From: Candidatus Venteria ishoeyi
GTDB lineage: Bacteria; Pseudomonadota; Gammaproteobacteria; Beggiatoales; Beggiatoaceae
Reading direction: 5' to 3'
Assembly: GCF_030378065.1 (NCBI RefSeq)
Contig: NZ_JAUCGJ010000042.1
Coordinates: 1-39,425, forward strand
DNA: 39,425 nt
In this document: one piece after another, positions 1-8,056 of the stretch
Layout of the letters: each line of letters begins with the position of its first letter
Numbering within the stretch: the first letter of the stretch is position 1
Notes under the pieces: generated by a model
The model's database searches: none
The model's input: the letters and a program-made list of their open reading frames with translations, nothing else
What the model was told of the DNA's origin: nothing
Program-made: the position numbers and the translations under genes

Positions 1-127
1 GCCCCAGGCTATATTAAAATACCCCTTTGGGGTGTTAGCGCTAAAACCCATATTTTAAGTTTTACCGTTAAACATTAGAGATAAATCTGTTCGCCTGAAA
101 GGCGAAGGTTTTAACCTTGTGCATGGA
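1..127. repeat. Dispersed repeat, left copy (inverted partner at 39145-39271)
   Basis: This sequence is the reverse complement of 39145-39271, with one difference by eye: the stretch reading TTCGCCTG here corresponds to TTCACCTG in the partner. It contains small palindromes, such as ACCCCtttGGGGT near 21-33 and CGCCtgaaaGGCG near 92-104. The right copy continues into a CCTGGGGCaacGCCCCAGG hairpin, and the window begins in what would be the second arm of that hairpin. The element therefore probably extends past the left edge. No coding function is apparent. Confidence 0.9.
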
Positions 128-130
128 CAA

Positions 131-162
131 TAAAAAAGGCAGATAAATATCTGCCTTTTTTA
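131..162. terminator. Bidirectional rho-independent terminator
   Basis: A hairpin with arms GGCAGAT/ATCTGCC around a short AT loop is flanked by an A-run on the left and a T-run on the right, so it can terminate in either direction. It lies just downstream of the DsrC-like gene, which reads leftward. A second small hairpin, CAGCACTataAGTGCTG at 167-183, sits between it and the stop codon. Confidence 0.75.
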
Positions 163-191
163 TTTCAGCACTATAAGTGCTGCGAGTTACC

Positions 192-530
192 TTAATACCC
201 GCCTTTACGACGGCTTTCTGGAACTCCGGCAATACGACCACCCTGCTTGGAAGGATCTTTTGGGAACAGGATATACAGCGCTTTGGCATCCACTTTTTCA
301 CCCCATTTCTCTTTCATGGCTTTCTGGAGGTTGCGGGTGTTAGGCTGGTTGCCATTGTTTTCCAGGTATTCGCTGCGTAGATAGTTGATTAAATCCCAAT
401 GTCTTTCTGTCAAAGCGACATCTTCTTCAGCGGCAATTATTTCGGCTAAGCCCTCGCTCCAATCCTGTGGTTCGACCAGGTAACCGTTAGCAGTGGTTTC
501 TATGGTTTTACCGTCAAGTTCATAGGACAT
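192..530 (-). CDS. TusE/DsrC family protein lacking the functional cysteines (RspA-like)
   Basis: A 112-residue protein of the TusE/DsrC/DsvC family. The family core is clear: MSYELDGKTIETTANGYL at the start, LTERHWDLINYLRSEY in the middle, GNQPNTR, and LFPKDPSKQGGRIAG near the end. Canonical DsrC ends in a flexible arm with two conserved cysteines that carry sulfur as a trisulfide, and TusE keeps only the last. Here the tail reads VPESRRKGGY and the protein has no cysteine at all, so it cannot act as a thiol carrier. Such cysteine-less homologues have been called RspA and are suspected to be regulatory; that role is inference. I chose the ATG at 530 because AAGGAGTT precedes it by about 6 bases; an upstream in-frame ATG at 593 would add 21 residues not typical of the family. 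It reads alone, followed by a terminator. Confidence 0.88.
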   Translation of the reverse strand: MSYELDGKTIETTANGYLVEPQDWSEGLAEIIAAEEDVALTERHWDLINYLRSEYLENNGNQPNTRNLQKAMKEKWGEKVDAKALYILFPKDPSKQGGRIAGVPESRRKGGY

Positions 531-608
531 ATATAACTCCTTGTAATTGTTTAAGTCCACCGGAAAAGCTTGTTTTTTGTCCAGGGACTTCATGTATGGA
601 AATTGATA

Positions 609-637
609 ATCATCGGATATGTTGCGGTTCAGGTCAA
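609..637 (-). promoter_or_regulatory. Possible sigma70 promoter for the DsrC-like gene
   Basis: On the minus strand TTGACC (632-637) is followed after 17 bases by GATGAT (609-614). The -35 box is good and the -10 box is moderate. It would give a leader of about 70 bases before the ATG at 530. Read by eye only. Confidence 0.3.
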
Positions 638-677
638 GTACCTGTTAGCAACAACTTTTTATCCGTTCTCTGCTTCA

Positions 678-1745
678 TTACTGCCGTTTAGGTAAAACAT
701 CCACCAGTTTGTCACGTAAATGGCGTAATAATTCTTCTGTCGTTGCCCAGTTAATGCAGGCATCAGTAATTGATACACCGTATTTTAATGCGCTCAAATC
801 GTCAGTGATTGGTTGATTGCCTTCATTCAGATGGCTCTCCAGCATAATGCCGATAATGGATTGGTTGCCATCAGCGATCTGATGCACAATATCTTCAGTG
901 ACCAAGGGCTGTAATTCAGGGTTTTTGCGGGAATTACCATGACTGCAATCAATAACGATATTGGCAGGCAGGCTGGCCTTATGCAGTGCTTGCTCACACA
1001 AAGCAATGCTGACAGAATCATAATTGGCTTTTTTACCGCCCCGTAAAATAATGTGACCGTATTGATTACCCTGGGTTTGAATCACAGTCACCTGGCCTTC
1101 CTGGTTAATACCCAAAAAGTGATGTGAAGCGGAGGCGGAATGCAAGGCATTAATCGCCATACCCAGATTGCCATCCGTACCATTTTTAAATCCAACCGGT
1201 GTTGACAGACCACTGGCTAATTCACGGTGAGTTTGAGATTCCGTGGTGCGTGCGCCAATAGCCGTCCAGGAGAATAAGTCTGACAGATACTGTGGCGTAA
1301 TCGGATCCAGTGCTTCAGTGCCTGCCGGTAAACCTAATTCCGCCAGCCAGACCAGCAATTCGCGGGCTTTTTCCAGGCCTTCTTCAATGCGGAAAGAACC
1401 ATCCAGGCGTGGATCATTAACTAAACCTTTCCAGCCAATAGTCGTACGGGGTTTTTCAAAATACACCCGCATCACGATATATAAGCTATCTTTACAGGTA
1501 TCATGCAGCCGTTTCAGACGCGAAGCATAGACCTTGGCCGCTTCAATATCATGAATGGAACAAGGGCCAACCACAACTAATAAACGATGATCGCGACGAT
1601 CCAGGATCGCTTCTATAGTTTTACGGCCTTCCAGCACCGTTGCCTGGGCTTTTTCGCTGGCAGGGATTTTCTGTTTCAGCGTTTGCGGGGGAATCAGTAC
1701 CCGTTCGGAGGTAATCCGAACATTCTCAAGTGCATTATGTTCCAT
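678..1745 (-). CDS. aroF: 3-deoxy-7-phosphoheptulonate synthase (DAHP synthase, class I alpha)
   Basis: This enzyme condenses phosphoenolpyruvate with erythrose-4-phosphate, the committed step of the shikimate pathway to aromatic amino acids, in the cytoplasm. At 355 residues it has the normal length. Family motifs visible are VVVGPCSIHD (metal and substrate binding), EKPRTTIGWKGL, GARTTESQTHRELASGLS, GFKNGTDG and VIDCSHGNSRK. The N-terminus (HNALENVRIT) and the DCSHGNS segment resemble E. coli AroF more than AroG, so AroF-like is my best assignment, but which aromatic acid inhibits it cannot be read from sequence alone. No strong Shine-Dalgarno precedes the ATG (AGGACAAG lies about 16 bases upstream). 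It lies 78 bases downstream of ggt on the same strand and may be cotranscribed. Confidence 0.95.
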   Translation of the reverse strand: MEHNALENVRITSERVLIPPQTLKQKIPASEKAQATVLEGRKTIEAILDRRDHRLLVVVGPCSIHDIEAAKVYASRLKRLHDTCKDSLYIVMRVYFEKPRTTIGWKGLVNDPRLDGSFRIEEGLEKARELLVWLAELGLPAGTEALDPITPQYLSDLFSWTAIGARTTESQTHRELASGLSTPVGFKNGTDGNLGMAINALHSASASHHFLGINQEGQVTVIQTQGNQYGHIILRGGKKANYDSVSIALCEQALHKASLPANIVIDCSHGNSRKNPELQPLVTEDIVHQIADGNQSIIGIMLESHLNEGNQPITDDLSALKYGVSITDACINWATTEELLRHLRDKLVDVLPKRQ

Positions 1746-1823
1746 AACGGGTGTTATCTTGTCCTGTGAGCATTAAAAAATAATCTATTTTACTGTTTTT
1801 TTAATTTTCTATCATAATAAATA

Positions 1824-3545
1824 TCACCAACGACTCACGCTGTCGCGTTGACGTGGATCAGCCGCGCCATATTTAATGCCGGTTTCCGGGTCAATCAAAA
1901 TACTGTTGGCGGCTCCCATGACACGTTTTTCTACCAGTTTATGACCTTTTGCCTTTAATAATTGACGTGTGTCCACACTCAGGCCACGTTCAAGCCGCAG
2001 TTCATCAGGCAGCCATTGATGGTGAATACGGGGTGCATTCACTGCTTCCTGGATATTCATGCCATGTTCGATCACATTGAGTAAAATTTGCAAGGTGGTG
2101 GTGATAATGCGCGAGCCGCCAGGGCTGCCAGTAATGAGATAGGGTTTTTTGCCCTTTAATACAATGGTTGGGGACATGGAACTGAGCATCCGTTTTCCCG
2201 GCTCAATGGCGTTGGCTTCGCCGCCAATTAAACCATAAGCATTGGGCACGCCTGATTTGGCACTGAAATCATCCATTTCATTATTCAGCAGAAAACCGGT
2301 GCCGGGAGCCATGATACCACTGCCAAAGCTAAAATTCAGTGTGTAGGTATTGGCAACTGCGTTCCCAATTTTATCAACAACCGAAAAATGCGTGGTTTCC
2401 CGACTTTCGTAACCCGGCACTTTACCGGCATGAATTTCCACGCTGGGACGGGTTTTATCACTGTAAATCTGGGTGCTGAGTTGCTGCGCATACGCGGGAG
2501 AAATCAAACCCGCAACCGGTACCTTGATAAAATCCGTATCACCCAGATATTTTGCACGATCAGCATAGGCCAGTTTCATTACTTCCGCCAAAATATGAAT
2601 ACTGGCAGCGCTGTTATGCCCCGAAGCCTTAAGATCAAAGTCTTTTAGCATATTCAGCATTTGCACGATATGAATGCCACCGGAACTGGGGGGTGGCATG
2701 GAAAAAATATCAAAACCACGGAATTTACCCTGAATAGGGGTTCGCATCGCCGGACGATAGGTAGCAAGATCAGCATGGTCAATAATACCGCCATGGGCCA
2801 GCATTTCCTTGACCAGCGCATCGGCAACCGGGCCTTGATAAAAACCGGTTGCGCCTTGCTCGGCAATTGCTTGTAAGGTATTGGCTAAATCTGCCTGCAC
2901 TAAGCGTTCACCAATAGCCGGTGGCGTACCATCCGGTTTCAGAAAAGCCTGTTGCGCTGTTGTATTGAGTTGTGAGCCGCGTGTTTTTAAGGCTTCATGC
3001 AAGGCCGGAGAGACGATGATCCCTTTTTGTGCCAATCTAATGGCAGGTTGCAACACCGCTTTTAACGGCAGGCTGCCGTATTTTTCCAGCGCCAGTATTA
3101 AACCGGCAACTGTACCGGGTACGCCTACCGCCAGATGCGAGAAGCGACTGCGTTGCTTGTCAACATCGCCCTTGGCATCCAGGAACAAATCCCGATGGGC
3201 TTTGGCGGGTGCGGTTTCACGATAATCCAAGGCAATGACCTTGCTGGTTTTTTGCTCATAGATCAGCATAAAACCACCGCCGCCAATGTTACCGGCGCGT
3301 GGCAGGGTAACCGCCAAAGCGAAGGCGGTTGCAACAGCGGCATCCACAGCGTTACCACCTTGGTTTAATAGTGCCAGACCCACATTTGCCGCCTGTGCTT
3401 CGCTGGCGACCAGCATCTGCCGCCCCTGCGCTGGCGCATGAATGGCGCGTTCGCTGAGTATTGCAGGTTGCGCGAAAGTCATTGCTGTGTGGCTAAGCAG
3501 GGATAAAAAAGTACCAAAAGCAAGGTATTGAATAATAGTTTTCAT
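1824..3545 (-). CDS. ggt: Gamma-glutamyltransferase (Ggt), periplasmic
   Basis: Ggt cleaves or transfers the gamma-glutamyl group of glutathione in the periplasm. The 573-residue precursor starts with a typical signal peptide (hydrophobic residues about 5-24, cleavage likely after TFA). It is an Ntn-hydrolase that self-cleaves into large and small subunits. The nucleophile is the first threonine of TTHFSVVD, about residue 384, followed by GNAVANTYTLNFSFGSG and LLNNEMDDFSAKSGVPN, and by the substrate-binding MLSSMSPTIV, as in the E. coli enzyme. Length and motifs indicate a complete, active protein. AGGA lies about 6 bases before the ATG. Its start codon directly abuts the -35 box of the divergent yceD promoter, so expression of the two may interfere. 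Confidence 0.97.
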   Translation of the reverse strand: MKTIIQYLAFGTFLSLLSHTAMTFAQPAILSERAIHAPAQGRQMLVASEAQAANVGLALLNQGGNAVDAAVATAFALAVTLPRAGNIGGGGFMLIYEQKTSKVIALDYRETAPAKAHRDLFLDAKGDVDKQRSRFSHLAVGVPGTVAGLILALEKYGSLPLKAVLQPAIRLAQKGIIVSPALHEALKTRGSQLNTTAQQAFLKPDGTPPAIGERLVQADLANTLQAIAEQGATGFYQGPVADALVKEMLAHGGIIDHADLATYRPAMRTPIQGKFRGFDIFSMPPPSSGGIHIVQMLNMLKDFDLKASGHNSAASIHILAEVMKLAYADRAKYLGDTDFIKVPVAGLISPAYAQQLSTQIYSDKTRPSVEIHAGKVPGYESRETTHFSVVDKIGNAVANTYTLNFSFGSGIMAPGTGFLLNNEMDDFSAKSGVPNAYGLIGGEANAIEPGKRMLSSMSPTIVLKGKKPYLITGSPGGSRIITTTLQILLNVIEHGMNIQEAVNAPRIHHQWLPDELRLERGLSVDTRQLLKAKGHKLVEKRVMGAANSILIDPETGIKYGAADPRQRDSVSRW

Positions 3546-3573
3546 TTGACATCCTGTGTATATGTCATATAAT
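3546..3573 (+). promoter_or_regulatory. Consensus sigma70 promoter of the yceD-rpmF-plsX-fabH cluster
   Basis: TTGACA (3546-3551) and TATAAT (3568-3573) are both exact consensus boxes, separated by 16 bases. Transcription would start near 3580, about 70 bases before the GTG of yceD. The -35 box begins one base after the start codon of the divergent ggt, and the ggt ribosome binding site lies inside the spacer. Confidence 0.85.
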
Positions 3574-3651
3574 TTCCGGTTTTATTTTTTGTAGCGGCTA
3601 TCATTTTGCCATGAATTTTTCAATCTGATAGCAACACAGGAAACAAACACC

Positions 3652-4194
3652 GTGCCTCAAAAAATATTGCCTAAGAAAATATTAAATATTCAGCAATGGT
3701 TTGACCCGTTAAAGTTTGCGGAACGCAATGCTGCGATCCAAGAAACAATTATACTCGATAGTTTGCCACGTTTTCAGCCACTGGTCACGGAAAGCGGTGG
3801 AAAAATTGAACTGGATTGGCAATTTGGCCTGTTAAAACGCCATATTGTGGTGACAGGGCGTTGGTCTGCGCGCATACCGATGTCATGCCAACGCTGTTTG
3901 CAGACTGTCTGGCTGGATTTGCAGCAGGAAAGCAAATTATGTTTGTTAAGACCTGAAGAATCTGAAGAATATGTGCCGGAAGGTTTTGAGCCGATAATGC
4001 TGGAAGGTGAGCGCATCAAGCTGGCGCAACTGCTGGAAGATGAATTGTTGTTAGCACTGCCCGTTGCGCCCGTGCATCAACAATGTCCAGACAATCAGTA
4101 TCAGCCAATTGCCGAGCCAGAGGCCGATATACCTGAGACGGAAGCTAAAGCAAATCCATTTCAGATATTGGAAAGTTTGAAAAAATCGCATTAA
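3652..4194 (+). CDS. yceD: YceD family protein (DUF177), ribosome-related
   Basis: YceD-family proteins are encoded almost universally next to rpmF and have been linked to 23S rRNA accumulation and large-subunit assembly. This 180-residue copy carries the family core: CQRCL at about residues 83-87, a later cysteine in HQQCPDN, and an acidic stretch with EDELLLALPVAPVH. The start is GTG at 3652, preceded by AGGAAAC about 10 bases upstream. It is the first gene after the consensus promoter. The gap to rpmF (294 bases) is unusually long for this pair and is filled by tandem repeats. Confidence 0.88.
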   Translation: MPQKILPKKILNIQQWFDPLKFAERNAAIQETIILDSLPRFQPLVTESGGKIELDWQFGLLKRHIVVTGRWSARIPMSCQRCLQTVWLDLQQESKLCLLRPEESEEYVPEGFEPIMLEGERIKLAQLLEDELLLALPVAPVHQQCPDNQYQPIAEPEADIPETEAKANPFQILESLKKSH

Positions 4195-4220
4195 GTTTTG
4201 TGCTTTAATTAAGCACAAAA

Positions 4221-4425
4221 AAGAAGCTTTTGCGTAATACCCGATGTTAGCAAGATAAGCGTGGAGAAAAAGTGGTTTTTTCGCGTTTCTAAAACTTCAA
4301 AAGCTATGAAAAAGAAGTTTTTGCGTAACACCCGATGTTAGCAAAATAAGCGTGGAGAAAAAGCGGTTTTTTCGCATTTCTAAGGCTGCAAAGCCTGCGA
4401 AAAAGAAGCTTTTGCGTAACACTAA
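4221..4425 (+). repeat. 91-bp tandem repeat, about 2.2 units, between yceD and rpmF
   Basis: The motif AAGAAGCTTTTGCGTAA begins at 4221, recurs as AAGAAGTTTTTGCGTAA at 4312 and again at 4403, giving a 91-base period. Units share CCCGATGTTAGCAA, AAGCGTGGAGAAAAAG and GGTTTTTTCGC. The same family is found in opposite orientation at 38982-39120. No reading frame of note runs through it. Confidence 0.85.
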
Positions 4426-4488
4426 TTTATATTTTATTCATTAAGCCGGGATAGCACTATTGCCATCCCATTGTTACAGGAGTCTGAT

Positions 4489-4671
4489 ATGGCTGTTCAA
4501 CAAAACCGTAAAACCCCTTCCAAGCGTGGTATGCGCCGCGCACATGACGCACTGGGTAAACCCACCTTATCCATTGAGCCTTTAAGTGGTGAATTGCATC
4601 GCCGTCATCATGTCAGCCCGGATGGTTATTATCGTGGTCGTCAGGTTGTTTTTGATAAAAACAACGACTAA
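4489..4671 (+). CDS. rpmF: 50S ribosomal protein bL32
   Basis: A 60-residue basic protein with the bL32 signature [20 protein letters not shown], then [20 protein letters not shown]. It has no cysteines, so it is the non-zinc form usual in gammaproteobacteria. The ATG at 4489 is preceded by AGGAG with a 6-base spacer; an in-frame codon 18 bases earlier can be ignored. It sits between yceD and plsX as expected. Confidence 0.97.
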   Translation: MAVQQNRKTPSKRGMRRAHDALGKPTLSIEPLSGELHRRHHVSPDGYYRGRQVVFDKNND

Positions 4672-4677
4672 GCAGCA

Positions 4678-5688
4678 GTGGATGCCACGATTGCTTTAGA
4701 TGCAATGGGCGGCGATCATGGGCCTCAGGTCGTGGTGCCCGCCGCATTGCGGATGTTAAAAAAACATCCCGAATTAAAATTAATACTGGTTGGTGATAGC
4801 GCCCAGATTGCGTCTTTTATCGGTAACCAGGATGCGCCTGTTCAGCAGCGACTGTCGGTGCATCATGCCAGTCAGGTGGTGGCGATGAACGAGTCGCCGG
4901 CAAAAGCCTTGCGCCTGAAAAAAGACTCTTCCATGCGGGTCGCTATTAATCTGGTGAAATCCGGTGATGCACAAGCCTGTGTCAGTGCTGGTAATACCGG
5001 CGCATTGATGGCAACAGCGCGTTTTGTACTAAAAACCCTGCCACATATTGATCGCCCAGCCATTTGTACCGCCCTGCCGACCAAAACCGGTCACACCCAT
5101 ATGCTGGATTTGGGTGCCAATGTTGATTCCACTGCTGAACATTTATTACAGTTTTCAGTGATGGGTTCAGTCTTAACCGAAGCGGTGGATAACCTGCCAA
5201 ATCCGCGTGTGGGTTTGCTGAACATCGGCGAAGAAGACATGAAAGGTAATGAGCAGGTAAAAAAAGCAGCTTTATTACTGGAAGAGGCGGCGATTAATTA
5301 TATCGGCTTTGTGGAAGGCGATGATATTTTCAAAGGTACGGTGGATGTAATTGTTTGTGATGGCTTTGTTGGCAACGTCGCATTGAAAACCAGCGAAGGC
5401 GTGGCGCAAATGATTACCCATTATGTCAAACAAGCATTTAAGCGTAATCTTTTAACCAAGATAGCCGCTTTATTTGCCTTGCCGGTGATTAAAACACTGC
5501 GCAGGCAGATTGATCCCAGACGTTATAACGGTGCCAGCTTATTGGGCTTACAGGGCATTGTGATCAAAAGTCACGGCGGCGCAGATGAACTTGCATTTAC
5601 CTATGCCATCAGCGAAGCCATACGTGAAGTTGAAAAAAGCGTACCCACTCAAATCAGTCATCAACTGGATGCCATTTTAGGCAACTGA
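4678..5688 (+). CDS. plsX: Phosphate acyltransferase PlsX
   Basis: PlsX converts acyl-ACP to acyl-phosphate for the PlsY step of phospholipid synthesis. The 336-residue protein shows the family landmarks [11 protein letters not shown] near the N-terminus, [56 protein letters not shown], and [18 protein letters not shown] near the C-terminus. The start is a GTG six bases after the rpmF stop with no clear Shine-Dalgarno, so translation is probably coupled to rpmF. Compared with E. coli PlsX the N-terminus is about three residues shorter. A promoter for plsX was not recognised. Confidence 0.95.
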   Translation: MDATIALDAMGGDHGPQVVVPAALRMLKKHPELKLILVGDSAQIASFIGNQDAPVQQRLSVHHASQVVAMNESPAKALRLKKDSSMRVAINLVKSGDAQACVSAGNTGALMATARFVLKTLPHIDRPAICTALPTKTGHTHMLDLGANVDSTAEHLLQFSVMGSVLTEAVDNLPNPRVGLLNIGEEDMKGNEQVKKAALLLEEAAINYIGFVEGDDIFKGTVDVIVCDGFVGNVALKTSEGVAQMITHYVKQAFKRNLLTKIAALFALPVIKTLRRQIDPRRYNGASLLGLQGIVIKSHGGADELAFTYAISEAIREVEKSVPTQISHQLDAILGN

Positions 5689-5832
5689 CTTGACTTCGAT
5701 GTAAGCTTCATTCAACGCTACGCGTAGAAAGCCGCTTACATCTCAGGCTAAAATTTTACTGGGTTCGATCAGCGCTGCCGCAGAAAATCTGCTTATATTT
5801 CACGCTAATTTTTTACACTGGAAAAAAACTGG

Positions 5833-6795
5833 ATGAACTACGCACGGATTATTGGCACTGGCAGCCACTTACCTGAACGGGTATTAAGCAATGCCGACCT
5901 GGAAAAAATGGTTGATACCAGTGATGAATGGATCGTCACCCGTACCGGCATCCGGGAACGACATATTGCCGCCAACGGTGAAGGCGTGGTTGATCTGGCA
6001 TTACAAGCGGCAACCCATGCTTTGCAAGCAGCTGAAGTTGCAGCCGACAGCATTGATTTAATCATTTTTGCCACCACCACCCCGGATCGGGTATTTCCCA
6101 GTTCTGCCTGTTTATTGCAGCAAAAACTCGGGGCAACCCAATGTGCGGCATTTGATATACAAGCGGTATGCACAGGCTTTCTTTATGCCCTGGGTACGGC
6201 TGAAAAATTTATTCGCAGCGGCTCCCATAAACGTGCGCTGGTGATTGGCGCGGAAGTTTTCTCGCGTCTGGTGGATTGGAATGATCGTGGCACTTGCGTG
6301 TTGTTTGGTGATGGTGCAGGGGCGGTGGTGCTGGAAGCCAGTGAAGAACCAGGTATTTACTCCAGTCATTTATATGCCGATGGTCAATACAGCAACAGTC
6401 TGACAGTGAACAGTTATGTTGCTCAAGGACAATTGCAGGGGGAATCACAGTTCACCCGGATGCAGGGTGGGGAAGTGTTTAAAGCTGCCGTGAATAATAT
6501 GGCCAGTTCCGCACTGGAAGCACTGCGCAGTAATGAGTTTAACGTCAGTGATCTGGACTGGGTGATACCGCATCAAGCGAATACCCGTATTATTCAGGCA
6601 GTTTCCAAAAAACTTAAACTGCCGCAGGAAAAAGTCATCAGCACGGTTGCCATGCATGGTAATACTTCCGCAGCCTCTGTACCCTTGGCCCTGGATACCG
6701 CAGTCAGAGATGGACGTATCCAGCCTGAGCAGCATTTATTATTGACCGCAATGGGTGGCGGGTTTACCTGGGGTTCGGCTTTACTGCGCTTTTAA
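5833..6795 (+). CDS. fabH: 3-oxoacyl-ACP synthase III (FabH)
   Basis: FabH starts type II fatty-acid synthesis by condensing acetyl-CoA with malonyl-ACP. The 320-residue protein carries the complete catalytic triad: Cys113 in [10 protein letters not shown], His247 in VIPHQAN and Asn277 in HGNTSAAS. Other family marks are [14 protein letters not shown] near residues 33-46 and the C-terminal [15 protein letters not shown]. The 144-base gap after plsX contains an imperfect repetition of about 60 bases but no gene. The stop lies only 20 bases before the AAA ATPase gene that separates fabH from its usual partner fabD. Confidence 0.97.
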   Translation: MNYARIIGTGSHLPERVLSNADLEKMVDTSDEWIVTRTGIRERHIAANGEGVVDLALQAATHALQAAEVAADSIDLIIFATTTPDRVFPSSACLLQQKLGATQCAAFDIQAVCTGFLYALGTAEKFIRSGSHKRALVIGAEVFSRLVDWNDRGTCVLFGDGAGAVVLEASEEPGIYSSHLYADGQYSNSLTVNSYVAQGQLQGESQFTRMQGGEVFKAAVNNMASSALEALRSNEFNVSDLDWVIPHQANTRIIQAVSKKLKLPQEKVISTVAMHGNTSAASVPLALDTAVRDGRIQPEQHLLLTAMGGGFTWGSALLRF

Positions 6796-6815
6796 AAAAC
6801 GAGGTTTACAGGATC

Positions 6816-8051
6816 ATGGCACAGATAGAAGGATTGCGCATTCAAAATTATCGTACCTTAAATGATATAGCGATGGGCTGCATTGCTACGGATCTCAAAT
6901 TAAGATTCGCTAAACCTTTAACACCATTGACGGCGGTCATTGGAAAAAATGGTTCAGGAAAAAGTTCAATATTTGATGCTTTTGGTTTTTTAGCAGATTG
7001 CATGGATTCAGATCTGGAAACTGCCTGTAATGCCAAAGGGCGTGGTGGTTATGACAAGCTGGTTACAAATGGCAGGGAAAATGATCCGATAAGAATAACA
7101 ATTAATTATCGAGAATCACACAATGATCGCCCTATTACTTATGAAGTTGCCATTGGCAAAGATAAACACGGCTTACCCATTGTAAAATCAGAAAGGCTGA
7201 GACAACGGGAAAAAAACCAGCGGCATGGCTTGCCCAAATCATTTCTTAACCTGGAAAATGGTAAAGGGATGGTCTGGGTTGGTGATGATGCGTTAGAGGG
7301 GGATGAATTACAACGTAAGGCAGTTGAACTTTCTCAGCAAAAACTCGCTATCGTTTCACTTGCTGAGCAGTTTTCAGAAAACCCCCGCATTGCCGAGTTT
7401 AAGTCTTTTATCAAAGCATGGTATTTGAGCTATTTCTATCCAGACGCTGCCAGACAGATACCCCAGGCAGGCATACAAAAACACCTTAACCTGCATGGTG
7501 ATAATGTCGGCAATGTCGTTCAATATCTGGAACGAAATCATCCTGTTATTATTAAACGTATCTTTGACGATATTTCAAAAAAAATTCCCGGAATAGGCAC
7601 TATTAAAACCTATAAAGATGAGATTACCAATAATCTCTATCTTTTATTTGAAGATAAAGGTTTTGCCAAGCCGTTTACGCAGCAGCAAATGTCAGATGGA
7701 ACACTGAAGATGTTTTGTTATATGCTGCTATTACAAGATCCTGAGCCAACACCTTTTATTTGTATCGAAGAGCCGGAAAATGGCTTATATCATAAGCTAC
7801 TGGAGACGCTTGCATTTGAATTCAAATCTCATGCAACGGGACGCAAAGGCGGCTCCCAGGTATTTATTACAACGCATCAACCTTATTTTGTTGATGCGCT
7901 TGCACCTGATGAGGTCTGGGTGCTGGAAAAAAATGATGACGGCACCGCAATGATTAAACGCGCCAGTGAATACCCTTATGTTCAGGAAATGGCTGATGAG
8001 GGACAGCCGTTGGGTGCGCTTTGGTATAGTGACTACCTGGATGCAAGGTAG
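6816..8051 (+). CDS. AAA family ATPase (AAA_21/OLD-like), probable defence component
   Basis: A 411-residue ABC-like ATPase of the AAA_21 / OLD / RecF-like group. The N-terminus IEGLRIQNYRTL is typical of that group; Walker A is GKNGSGKSS at 43-51; the ABC-like signature is MSDGT at about 292-296; Walker B is FICIEEPENGLY at about 314-325 with the paired glutamates; the switch histidine lies in ITTHQPYF (about 354). Such ATPases are paired with a nuclease or TOPRIM partner in OLD-type and PARIS-type anti-phage systems, and the next gene, five bases on, fits that partner. The role in defence is inference. The gene lies inside the fab cluster, between fabH and fabD, which is not its usual place. 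Confidence 0.85.
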   Translation: MAQIEGLRIQNYRTLNDIAMGCIATDLKLRFAKPLTPLTAVIGKNGSGKSSIFDAFGFLADCMDSDLETACNAKGRGGYDKLVTNGRENDPIRITINYRESHNDRPITYEVAIGKDKHGLPIVKSERLRQREKNQRHGLPKSFLNLENGKGMVWVGDDALEGDELQRKAVELSQQKLAIVSLAEQFSENPRIAEFKSFIKAWYLSYFYPDAARQIPQAGIQKHLNLHGDNVGNVVQYLERNHPVIIKRIFDDISKKIPGIGTIKTYKDEITNNLYLLFEDKGFAKPFTQQQMSDGTLKMFCYMLLLQDPEPTPFICIEEPENGLYHKLLETLAFEFKSHATGRKGGSQVFITTHQPYFVDALAPDEVWVLEKNDDGTAMIKRASEYPYVQEMADEGQPLGALWYSDYLDAR

Positions 8052-8056
8052 AAGCG

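Noticed and set aside
68-301. Leftward open frame of 77 codons at the left end
   Set aside because: It overlaps the DsrC-like gene and terminator, and its end is the dispersed repeat in translation.
4221-4425. CRISPR-like interpretation of the tandem repeats
   Set aside because: The whole 91-base unit repeats, with no unique spacers between short repeats, and no cas genes are present.
5689-5832. Possible small gene or regulatory RNA between plsX and fabH
   Set aside because: Only an imperfect repetition of about 60 bases was seen, with no start signal, promoter or terminator.
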